Part shown: one piece after another, positions 1 to 6,942 of the stretch
Layout of the letters: each line of letters starts with the position of its first letter
Numbering within the stretch: the stretch's first letter is position 1
Source of the DNA: Candidatus Delongbacteria bacterium
GTDB taxonomy: Bacteria; UBA4055
Length of the DNA stretch: 7,115 bases
Direction: 5' to 3'
NCBI GenBank assembly: GCA_022013635.1
Contig: JAKLPX010000368.1
Span: 1 to 7,115 of the forward strand
The notes under the pieces: model-generated
Told to the model about the DNA's origin: nothing
The model's input: the letters and a program-made list of their open reading frames with translations, nothing else
The model's database searches: none
Translations under genes and position numbers: made by a program

Positions 1-1143
1 AGTCAAATAGATATAAATTTCGACAGTCATTTTATAGACCCTGATCCTGGCACCGTTGATATATACTATAAAGCATACTGCGATAATCCTTCAATGATGA
101 CCGTAACGCTTAATGATAATATGTTAACGGTTACAAGTATAGAAAATGTATTCGGAACCTGCAATTTAACGATTGTAGCGGACGACAGCACAGGCACAAT
201 ACCGACAGTTGTAACTAAAACCGTAATTATAGCTGATGACGGAGAAGATCTTTGCTTTTCAAGCGGATTTGCAAGTCAGGAACTGCAGCTGCCTGTCAAT
301 TTCGAATCTAAGAGGATAGATATATCAACGCAGTTTACGAATGAACTTCCAAGTACGCCTGTTTACAGCGTGACTCAGACAAATCCGGCAGTAGTTGACG
401 CAGTGTTTGAAGGCAGTGAATTATGCCTTACTTCAAAACTGGATGTTACGGGGAAAACTGATATTACAGTAAATGTAACCGTTGATACGAGAGTGATCAG
501 CAGTCATATAAATGTAGTGGCAGGTAATCTTTCGCCTGAAATAAAAGCCGAGATCGCAGATATCGAAACAGATGCGAATTTCAAAACGATGTCTATAAAT
601 CTGAAAGATCATTATACCGATCCGAACAAGGACTGGCTTGGATACAGCGTAAGGACTACGCAGAACAAGGTTGATACTTATATCTCATTCTATGACGATC
701 AGCTTATAATAGAAAGTAAGGCTAATGAAAGCGGAGAAGACAGCTTGTATATTTCAATTTATGACGGTGAGTTTACTGTCAGAGATTCGTTAAAGATTAC
801 GATAGGAACACCGACAGTTCAGGTTCCGTATCTGGCTACACCGATCGAAGATATTCATACTAAGGAAGATTTTGGCAGACAGGAGATTGATCTTAACAAT
901 CACTTTGCCGATCCTGCGGGGACTGGTATAGCTTATGTGGTTGATTTTGACAGCACGAAGGTAAAATGTACGATAGAAGAAGGACATCTTCTGGTAATGA
1001 AAAGCGTTAAAAACGTTCACGGATATGTACCGATCCATGTGAGTATTGACGACGGTGTACAGAAGATTAAAGACCCGAATTTTAAAGACTGTGATCCGAA
1101 GAATGTAGTTAGAATAAAAGAGAAGATAAAAAAAAAATCATGA
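1..1143 (+). CDS. C-terminal part of a large secreted protein with cadherin-like modules (5' end outside window)
   Basis: The frame is open from base 1 (SQIDINFDSHFIDPDPG...), so this is the 3' end of a longer gene. The first internal ATG, at 94, lies inside a module and is not a credible start. The 380 visible residues hold the end of one cadherin/Ig-like beta-sandwich module and three complete ones (about residues 1-82, 83-175, 176-269, 270-375). The pattern is 'DFGxxxIDLxxHFxDP...Y...L.I.S..N..G', seen clearly as EDFGRQEIDLNNHFADP in the last module. It aligns without gaps to residues 1162 onward of the 1544-aa protein encoded at 2192-6826. The second module differs at only about 7 of 92 residues, whereas the first visible 31 residues match at about 17. 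Paired cysteines in several modules suit an exported protein. The role is probably extracellular or surface binding; the ligand is unknown. The last residues appear altered by a one-base change in a run of ten A just before the stop. No sorting domain or membrane anchor is visible at the C-terminus. Confidence 0.85.
   Translation, partial: SQIDINFDSHFIDPDPGTVDIYYKAYCDNPSMMTVTLNDNMLTVTSIENVFGTCNLTIVADDSTGTIPTVVTKTVIIADDGEDLCFSSGFASQELQLPVNFESKRIDISTQFTNELPSTPVYSVTQTNPAVVDAVFEGSELCLTSKLDVTGKTDITVNVTVDTRVISSHINVVAGNLSPEIKAEIADIETDANFKTMSINLKDHYTDPNKDWLGYSVRTTQNKVDTYISFYDDQLIIESKANESGEDSLYISIYDGEFTVRDSLKITIGTPTVQVPYLATPIEDIHTKEDFGRQEIDLNNHFADPAGTGIAYVVDFDSTKVKCTIEEGHLLVMKSVKNVHGYVPIHVSIDDGVQKIKDPNFKDCDPKNVVRIKEKIKKKS
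1128..1137 (+). other. A10 homopolymer at the 3' end of the coding frame
   Basis: Ten consecutive A residues lie three bases before the TGA stop at 1141. Aligning from the shared GTT codon to the shared 'aacttg' block after the stop, this copy is 47 bases and the other copy is 46, so this copy carries one extra base. With nine A the frame would end ...KNHEIN-stop, matching the ...RKHENN-stop of the other copy. With ten A it ends ...KKKS-stop. The tract may be a true indel or a sequencing error. Confidence 0.7.
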
Positions 1144-1265
1144 AATTAATTAACTTGCAGAAATATTATAACAGAAATACCTTTCCCGCTGAGTTTAGGA
1201 GTTAGAATTCGAATGAGGATCAAGAAAAAATAAAAAAAAATTGAAATAAAGAAGGAGAAGAGAAG
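1144..1265 (+). promoter_or_regulatory. Conserved intergenic spacer, copy 1
   Basis: This 122-base spacer is retained in the second copy at 6827-6942, with near-identical blocks 'ctttcccgctgagttt', 'aagaaaaaataaaaaa' and 'gaaataaagaaggagaag'. It contains a tiny frame MRIKKK-stop at 1213-1233 that is kept in the other copy with one synonymous change (ATC/ATT). An AGGAG lies about 11 bases upstream of that frame. I see no hairpin followed by T residues, so no intrinsic terminator, and no -35/-10 pair conserved in both copies. The region could carry a promoter of non-sigma70 type, an mRNA leader, or only the duplicated 5' untranslated region of the next gene. Confidence 0.5.
1252..1257 (+). promoter_or_regulatory. 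Shine-Dalgarno AAGGAG for the 293-aa gene
   Basis: A full AAGGAG lies 8 bases before the ATG at 1266 and fixes that start. The same motif at the same spacing precedes the gene at 6943. Confidence 0.8.
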
Positions 1266-2147
1266 ATGAGAAGGATTATGATAGGTTTGTTAATTATAGT
1301 ACTTACTTTTGTGCTATCAGCAAAAGTAATTTATGACTTTTTCCCGGAGCGTGGGCAACTTCCTCTAAAATCACAAAAAACGAAAAGTACCGAAAGTTTA
1401 CAACAACATAAAGAAAATTACTTTAAATTAGTGGAAAAATTAGGTCTATATTATATAGTAGACTGGAAATCAGGTGTTGACAAAAATGGAGATACAGTGA
1501 AATACTTCGATAATATCCTTTATGCAGATAAAATAAATTTGCATAAATTCAAAGAATTACAAAAACTCGGCTTGCGATATGCTGGCTATGAAGAAATGGG
1601 ATTTTTAGAACCAGTGAACAGAAATGTAATATCACAAGAAACTCTTATCAGCTATATATTTTCAAAGAGCTTAATATTTATTGGTACAGTAAAAAGTGTT
1701 GAATCACCTTTTTACAGTAAAGAATGTTACACTGTAGATCGTTTGAATACAAATATAGAAGTAAGTGTTGAGGAGTTTATTAAAGGTTCATATTACTTTG
1801 ATGAATTACCAAATAAATATCATGTTTATTGTCTATACGGATATCATCCCACTACAAAGGAACTTTGTACAGTGGAAGATTGGGGTGAGACTATGTTGAC
1901 AGTCGGGAGTAAATATATTTTTTTTGTAAGACAAAGTAATATTTACAAAGATAAAGATAAAGATGTTGTTAATAATAAAAATATTCTAGAAAATCGTAAT
2001 ATGGGAATATATTTAATAGAAAATAATGAAATTAATGATAAGAAATGGCGATACCCGGATTATATTAATATTTTGAAACTAAGTGAATATATTAAGTTAA
2101 TTGAAAAGACAAATGAAACAGAAAACTTTTATGATATTGAATTTTAG
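1266..2147 (+). CDS. Exported protein of unknown function with possible NTR/TIMP-like OB-fold core
   Basis: I do not recognise this 293-aa protein by name. Residues 1-19 (MRRIMIGLLIIVLTFVLSA) form a signal peptide or N-terminal membrane anchor. No lipobox cysteine follows. Residues 35-130 are charged, with short predicted helices. Residues 132-225 show a run of beta strands: SLIFIGTVKSVES, then IEVSVEEFIKG, then a strand with C189 and C201, then LTVGSKYIFFVRQ. This order (GTVxSVES / VxVEExxKG / GxxYIFF) resembles the NTR/TIMP-type OB-fold domain found in many bacterial secreted proteins. The match is from memory of the pattern, not a search. The mature N-terminus lacks the zinc-binding cysteine used by true TIMP inhibitors. 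The tail, residues 226-293, is Asn/Lys/Glu-rich. The gene is very AT-rich, some stretches below 20% GC, unlike the flanking repeats. It ends 44 bases before the protease-like gene and is probably co-transcribed with it. Confidence 0.75.
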   Translation: MRRIMIGLLIIVLTFVLSAKVIYDFFPERGQLPLKSQKTKSTESLQQHKENYFKLVEKLGLYYIVDWKSGVDKNGDTVKYFDNILYADKINLHKFKELQKLGLRYAGYEEMGFLEPVNRNVISQETLISYIFSKSLIFIGTVKSVESPFYSKECYTVDRLNTNIEVSVEEFIKGSYYFDELPNKYHVYCLYGYHPTTKELCTVEDWGETMLTVGSKYIFFVRQSNIYKDKDKDVVNNKNILENRNMGIYLIENNEINDKKWRYPDYINILKLSEYIKLIEKTNETENFYDIEF

Positions 2148-2178
2148 AAAAATAAGAATTGTTATAAATAAAACTTAC

Positions 2179-2184
2179 AAAGGA
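2179..2184 (+). promoter_or_regulatory. Shine-Dalgarno AAAGGA for the 1544-aa gene
   Basis: AAAGGA lies 7 bases before the ATG at 2192. The 44-base gap after the preceding stop holds no terminator-like hairpin, which supports one transcript for both genes. Confidence 0.7.
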
Positions 2185-2191
2185 ATTAATA

Positions 2192-5100
2192 ATGAATAAG
2201 TATATACTATTTCTTATAATATTCGCTCTTAGACTATTTGCTTTTACGCATTATAATTATAATGTAGTAGATAAACAAATCAGCCCACCTCCATATACAG
2301 AAATGCCTTGCTCTTCTGGAGCATATACAGTTACTTTTAGTGATTGGCAATATGATATTTGTGATGGAAGTTACTATCAATCTTTGATAACACCTGAATT
2401 AATTAATGATATCAATGAATTAGTTTCTGGTGTTGCCTCTGCTCCCCAGATAGTAGGTATTAATCCAACATGTTTGACAACTTCTTCAAGAATGATTATT
2501 CATTTTATTTGGGATGATATAAGCGATGAAAATAAAAATAGAGTAATGAGTACTAGGGTAAAAAAAGATGATGTAAATAATAATTTTGCCAATAGAATCA
2601 ATATAACTGTTTACGATGATGTAGCTAAACATTTACCTTCTGAAAAACTTAAAGCTACTATCAGACATGAAATCTTGCACGGTTTAGGCGGTCTTGGGCA
2701 TACTTGGTCAGCTCATCCCGAAAGCGATGCTTACAAAAAGCTAATGTATTATACTAACAAGTATATTTTAATTCCTCCAGCGCCTGAAGAATTAGTCTAT
2801 TTAAGAAATGATTTTCCGGGAGACGATGAAAAAAACGGAGTATTGGCATGGTATGCTCCTGCGAAATATAAAAAGGAATATGATTCTAGCACACCCAGAA
2901 CTCCTAAGGTACTAAACCTATTGAAAGGAAAGAATGTAGTAGATTTGGAAATTTTGGGAAAAGAAAAAGCCTATAATGTAGAATTGTTCTATAACTATGA
3001 GTACAAGAATAGCAGTAACACGGATTTTCTTCATTTAGATGACGGGACATACCTTAAAAGCGCTCAATGCATAGGTAATGACAGATTTATGCTCTCTCCA
3101 GGCTCATCATTATGTATTAATTGGCAGATTGACCTAACAGATGATTACAAAAAACTTAAAACTCTTTTTAATGATTTGGATGTTTATTATCAACCATTTA
3201 TTCGAATGTACGCAGAAAACTGCGAAGATAACTACCATAATCAACAGTACTTCATACAACAACCATCTTATTATAAAGATAAATCTTTGGATACTCTGAA
3301 TTTTAATATATCAAAACCTGAAATGCGTTTGTCTTCAGATTATATTACTTTATTCAACTTAGAAATGCTTGATATTAGACTATTTGCTGAGGATTATCTT
3401 GGGGAAGTGCGGGGTTTTAAAAAAGACGAAGGTTTTCATAAATTTATTAAATTTGTTCGTTATGACATCAAACAAGTTACTCCAAGTACGAAAATAAGTG
3501 AAACAAAATCATTTGGAGATGTTTACTATTCAGATAATTCATATTTTAATTTATCTTTGCCCAAAGGAATCTTCGACAGTAATAAGCTATACGAAATCAT
3601 AGCAACTTTTTATGCAAACGACGGCACTACCATAATAACAAAAACCAATGGATATCTCGGACCGATCAGGCTTTATACAGATTATTTGGCAGGAGAAAAA
3701 AGTAAAGATACTGAAACTGATGGAATATCGGAGCTTGAAATTGATTATACGAAGCTTAATAATGGAATTTTAACACTTAAAACAAGCTCAATTCCTATTA
3801 ATTTGGAATCAGATCCTGACGGTAATAAAGAAATGCCGGCATCAATTAAATATTTGTACGCAAAAGTTGAAGACGGAGTTGTTGGCGAGTATGTAGAAAT
3901 CGGTACATCTTCATCATTTGATTATGATTGGAACTTGGCTGATTTTAAATCAGGGCAGTATGTAATAAAAGCGATGGCAAAATATCCTTCAGAAAGCGAA
4001 TATAATACAAAATATTTGTCTTTACTGCCTATTTCCCTATACCGCCCGATTACCCTCAGCAGTGCGCAAATGGTTTTCAAGAAACCTAATACAGGCACAA
4101 AGGTTGTGTTTGGAGCACCAACTACGATTCTTGAAAAGGATACGATATTTGTAACTGTGCCATTGAGTGTTGATCCTGATAAATGGGGTGGAGTGGAGAT
4201 ACTGCTTGACGGGCAGCCAAGTGAAAAAATTACTTTAGCGTACAGTAAAGATGTAGATACGAACCGTACCTATAAATTTGTTTGGGATTTTTCTGAACAG
4301 CCTGAAGGGTTTGTGACTATGCGGGCACGGTATAAGGATGATCCGCTTTCTTTCGATCAGAAAAAGATCAAGGTAGGTTACTCAGATAATTGGGAAGATT
4401 TTGAGAATGGGATGGGTAACTGGCAGACATTAACGCAATATGCCTATCCTTCCGGTCTGGGCGAAGAACTGCATTATTGGCGGACAACTCCCAATACTTC
4501 TACAAACTCTACCGAGTTGAGAACATCAACAAATTATTTTACGGCTCAGAGATTCGAGATATTAAGCCCCGTGATCACAGTACCGCCTGTTGAAGATAGT
4601 GTGCAGACATATCTTTATTTTGATTACGCGAGAGAGTCAGGGATGGATTTTCGCACCGGTTGCAGGTCAATGATGTTTATTCAGGTATGCGATGCAGCAG
4701 GTGTACCGTTACCGAAGCAGTTTTTCGGATCAATGTATCAAAGTGAGGCTGATTATCCTGTTACAGGATACACATTAAATTTACCGAACTATTTTGAACC
4801 TAATATGGACGGGTTATTTGGAGATAATTATTGGAACAAGTACTTTTTCTGCTTGAACTGGGGAAGTGTACTTGGAGATACCAGGTATCACGATTACAGC
4901 GGGCAGCAGATCAGGCTGAAGTTTATCCAGTTTTATACTATTAATTTTGCAGGTATAATAGACAATTGGGATTGGAGTTCAGGCACACCTATCTGGAATC
5001 CTTTACCGATAACATTAAATCCTCCGTCATCAACTGATCCGACTATCCATCATATAGATAACTTTCAGGTAAGAACATTTTATATGATAAACCTTCCACC

Positions 5101-6826
5101 TACGATTGACAAAGTTGCTGACCAGGAAGTTAAGCAACACTGTGGCTGGCAGAAGATAAATCTTACGGGTATAACTAACGGTGAAGGCGCAATCTCAGGT
5201 GATAATGAGGATCTGGAAACGCAGGGTAGCAAATCTATCTTAAAGAATATAAAGAGAATAAAAGATGTGGAGCAGCGGGAAGATGGGAGCTTAAAAATAA
5301 CGGCTATAGTTGAAGAAAACAAGAAGTTCAGGGAAGTAGTTATTCCGTTAAATAATGCAAAAGCTTCAAAGTTTCTGACCCAGAAGGTAATTACGCTCGA
5401 ATTGGAGAGTAAGAATTTATCATTAATACCCGCAGACAGTTTAAAGCTTGAGATGGAATATGTAGCAGGAGATACGACTGCCGTGCTGATGTACAGACCG
5501 GCAGATAAGGAAAACGGGGAAGCTGAAATAATTGTAAAATTAAAAGATGACGGCAAAAGAGAACACGGCGGAGATGATGATCAAGAAATGACCTTTAAGG
5601 TAACGGTATTGCCTTTCAATCCGCCTGTTTATAATCCTGAAATAACCGAACTTGATAATCTTGTTGAGGATTTTGGAGAGATAAATATTAACCTTAGTGG
5701 GCATTTCAGCGATCCTGATCCTGCAAAAGGGGAAATATATTATAGTGCTTCCTGCAGCAACCCTTCAATGATGAGTGTAATTCTTACTGACAATAATTTG
5801 GTTATTAAAAGTATTGAGAATGTAAATGGAACCTGCAATCTTACAATTGTGGCTGACGACAGCACAGGCACAATACCGACAGTTGTAACTAAAACCGTAA
5901 TTATAGCTGACGATGGAGACGATCTTTGCTTTTCAAGCGGATTTGCAAGTCAGGAACTTCAATTGCCAATAGATTTCGAATCTAAGAGGATAGATATTTC
6001 AACACAGTTTACAAATGAACTGCCAAGTCCACCTGTTTACAGTGTAACTCAGAGCAATCCGGCAATTATTGACGCAGTGTTTGAAGGCAGTGAGTTATGC
6101 CTAACATCAAAGCCTGATGTTACCGGAAAAACTGATATTACAGTAAATGTGACAGTTGACACAAGAGTGATAAGCAGTCATATAAATGTAGTGGCAGGTA
6201 ACCTGCCGCCTGTTATTAAAGCAGAAATCCCAGATATTGAAACACCAGCCAATTTCAAGACGATGTACATAAATCTGAAGGATCATTATACTGATCCGAA
6301 TAAAGACTGGCTCGGATACAGCGTGCGGACTACACAGAGTAAGATAGACACCTATATATCATTCTACGACGATCAGCTTATAATCGAAAGCAAGGCTAAT
6401 GAAAGCGGAGTTGACAGCTTATATATCTCAATTTACGATGGAGAGTTTACGGTTAGGGACTCATTAAAGATAACGATAGGAGATGTAACTACTCAAGTGC
6501 CTTATCTGACTGCTCCGATAGAAGATTTTCATGCGAAGGAAGACTTTGGCAGGCAGGAAATAGATCTCAATAACCATTTTGCAGATCCGAATGGAAATGC
6601 GATAGCTTATGTAGTTGATTTTGACAGTACGAAGGTAAAGTGTACAATAGAAGACGGGCACACACTTGTTATCACAAGCGTAAAGAACTTTCACGGATAT
6701 GCTCCGATGTCGGTAGGAATAGCTGACGGGAAAAAAGAATTACGGCCAAGCAAGTTCGAAGGCTGCGATCCGAAGAATGTAGTTACGGTTAGAAAGAAAA
6801 TAAATAGAAAACATGAAAATAATTAA
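2192..6826 (+). CDS. Large secreted zinc-metalloprotease-like protein with Ig-like, jelly-roll and cadherin-like modules
   Basis: This is a 1544-aa exported protein. Residues 1 to about 18 are a signal peptide (MNKYILFLIIFALRLFAF). About 40-225 is a zincin-like domain: a strand NRINITVYDD leads to H159-E160-I-L-H163-G-L-G-G-L-G-H170, and M185 in LMYYT is placed like a metzincin Met-turn. The domain closes with GVLAWYAP near W220, as matrixin-type domains often do. The third zinc His is one residue further on than in HExxHxxGxxH. About 240-500 is unassigned. About 520-605 and 650-730 look like bacterial Ig-like domains (DWNLADFKSGQY, W580; WDFSEQPEGF, W698). About 734-963 starts EDFENGMGNWQ and ends IDNFQVRTF, like a 'choice-of-anchor J' or MAM-type jelly-roll. 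Residues 969-1142 are a divergent beta module with a charged insertion. Residues 1144-1243, 1245-1336, 1338-1430 and 1431-1530 are cadherin-like modules. The likely role is an extracellular or surface-bound protease or adhesin; substrate unknown. GC rises from about 28% in the N-terminal third to about 45% after base 4020. There is no T9SS-type C-terminal domain or membrane helix; the tail is Lys/Arg-rich. Confidence 0.85.
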   Translation: MNKYILFLIIFALRLFAFTHYNYNVVDKQISPPPYTEMPCSSGAYTVTFSDWQYDICDGSYYQSLITPELINDINELVSGVASAPQIVGINPTCLTTSSRMIIHFIWDDISDENKNRVMSTRVKKDDVNNNFANRINITVYDDVAKHLPSEKLKATIRHEILHGLGGLGHTWSAHPESDAYKKLMYYTNKYILIPPAPEELVYLRNDFPGDDEKNGVLAWYAPAKYKKEYDSSTPRTPKVLNLLKGKNVVDLEILGKEKAYNVELFYNYEYKNSSNTDFLHLDDGTYLKSAQCIGNDRFMLSPGSSLCINWQIDLTDDYKKLKTLFNDLDVYYQPFIRMYAENCEDNYHNQQYFIQQPSYYKDKSLDTLNFNISKPEMRLSSDYITLFNLEMLDIRLFAEDYLGEVRGFKKDEGFHKFIKFVRYDIKQVTPSTKISETKSFGDVYYSDNSYFNLSLPKGIFDSNKLYEIIATFYANDGTTIITKTNGYLGPIRLYTDYLAGEKSKDTETDGISELEIDYTKLNNGILTLKTSSIPINLESDPDGNKEMPASIKYLYAKVEDGVVGEYVEIGTSSSFDYDWNLADFKSGQYVIKAMAKYPSESEYNTKYLSLLPISLYRPITLSSAQMVFKKPNTGTKVVFGAPTTILEKDTIFVTVPLSVDPDKWGGVEILLDGQPSEKITLAYSKDVDTNRTYKFVWDFSEQPEGFVTMRARYKDDPLSFDQKKIKVGYSDNWEDFENGMGNWQTLTQYAYPSGLGEELHYWRTTPNTSTNSTELRTSTNYFTAQRFEILSPVITVPPVEDSVQTYLYFDYARESGMDFRTGCRSMMFIQVCDAAGVPLPKQFFGSMYQSEADYPVTGYTLNLPNYFEPNMDGLFGDNYWNKYFFCLNWGSVLGDTRYHDYSGQQIRLKFIQFYTINFAGIIDNWDWSSGTPIWNPLPITLNPPSSTDPTIHHIDNFQVRTFYMINLPPTIDKVADQEVKQHCGWQKINLTGITNGEGAISGDNEDLETQGSKSILKNIKRIKDVEQREDGSLKITAIVEENKKFREVVIPLNNAKASKFLTQKVITLELESKNLSLIPADSLKLEMEYVAGDTTAVLMYRPADKENGEAEIIVKLKDDGKREHGGDDDQEMTFKVTVLPFNPPVYNPEITELDNLVEDFGEININLSGHFSDPDPAKGEIYYSASCSNPSMMSVILTDNNLVIKSIENVNGTCNLTIVADDSTGTIPTVVTKTVIIADDGDDLCFSSGFASQELQLPIDFESKRIDISTQFTNELPSPPVYSVTQSNPAIIDAVFEGSELCLTSKPDVTGKTDITVNVTVDTRVISSHINVVAGNLPPVIKAEIPDIETPANFKTMYINLKDHYTDPNKDWLGYSVRTTQSKIDTYISFYDDQLIIESKANESGVDSLYISIYDGEFTVRDSLKITIGDVTTQVPYLTAPIEDFHAKEDFGRQEIDLNNHFADPNGNAIAYVVDFDSTKVKCTIEDGHTLVITSVKNFHGYAPMSVGIADGKKELRPSKFEGCDPKNVVTVRKKINRKHENN
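5621..6781 (+). other. Array of four cadherin-like beta-sandwich modules within the 1544-aa protein
   Basis: The modules are protein-level repeats of about 92-100 residues, diverged from each other. Shared marks are a start with PP or P-x-x-x-x-I, a middle 'xxIxLxxHFxDP', a tyrosine about 8-10 residues later, a 'LxIxS' strand and a closing 'hTVxxxDG'-like strand. The first (VEDFGEININLSGHFSDPDP) is the best match to the bacterial cadherin-like consensus. The second is the most degenerate, lacking the DPD acidic cluster. Such modules usually act as rigid, often calcium-stabilised stalks or binding units; calcium binding is inferred only from the Asp-rich loops. Confidence 0.7.
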
Positions 6827-6942
6827 CTTGCTGAAATGTTTTAATGAAAATATCTTTCCCGCTGAGTTTTAAAAGGATAGAATTTGTATGAGGATTAAGA
6901 AAAAATAAAAAAGAAACTTGAAATAAAGAAGGAGAAGGAAAG
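6827..6942 (+). promoter_or_regulatory. Conserved intergenic spacer, copy 2
   Basis: This 116-base spacer matches 1144-1265. It retains 'ctttcccgctgagttt', the MRIKKK-stop mini-frame (6888-6908) and the purine-rich block before the start. Indels are small and cluster around the middle and the poly-A stretch. There is no intrinsic terminator, so read-through from the large gene into the next is possible. Confidence 0.5.
6929..6934 (+). promoter_or_regulatory. Shine-Dalgarno AAGGAG for the gene at 6943
   Basis: AAGGAG lies 8 bases before the ATG, the same motif and spacing as before the gene at 1266. A second AAGGA at 6935-6939 is too close to the ATG to be the main site. Confidence 0.75.

Larger units (their letters stand above)
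1..1278 (+). repeat. Long diverged direct repeat, copy 1
   Basis: This segment matches 5675-6957 on the same strand. It runs through the C-terminal modules, the stop codon, the spacer, the Shine-Dalgarno and the first few codons of the next gene (ATGAGAAGGATTATGATA against ATGAAAAGGATGATA). The left boundary is beyond the window. Coding alignment is gap-free over most of its length at an offset of 5674 bases. Differences are mostly synonymous or conservative in the middle and become denser at both ends. This is paralogous duplication rather than an insertion sequence, since no transposase or terminal inverted repeats are visible. Confidence 0.9.

Noticed and set aside
790..1038. Minus-strand open frame of 82 codons, with a similar one at 6464-6694
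   Set aside because: The two resemble each other only because the sense strands are paralogous. Both are antisense to well-supported modules, and their starts and ends are not conserved.
94..1143. A complete 349-codon gene starting at the ATG at 94
   Set aside because: The frame is open to base 1, the ATG falls inside a beta-sandwich module aligned to the 1544-aa protein, and there is no ribosome binding site or signal peptide.
1141..1175. Possible sigma70-like promoter (ATGAAA ... TATTAT)
   Set aside because: The -35 is weak and the -10 is not preserved in the second spacer (TGTTTT), so I do not call it.
1140..1205. 21-residue frame MKLINLQKYYNRNTFPAEFRS overlapping the stop of copy 1, with a 19-residue counterpart at 6813-6872
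   Set aside because: Similarity is explained by the duplicated spacer. There is no good ribosome binding site, the stops are at different positions, and it overlaps the end of the real gene. It is kept only as a possible extension through frameshift.
1206..1213. Palindrome ATTCGAAT in the spacer
   Set aside because: It is short, common in AT-rich DNA, and not conserved in the other copy (ATTTGTAT).
5080..5556. Minus-strand open frame of 158 codons
   Set aside because: It lies fully antisense to the 1544-aa coding region, has no Shine-Dalgarno, and has a Ser/Phe/Leu-rich composition expected of the reverse of Lys/Glu/Asp-rich coding sequence.
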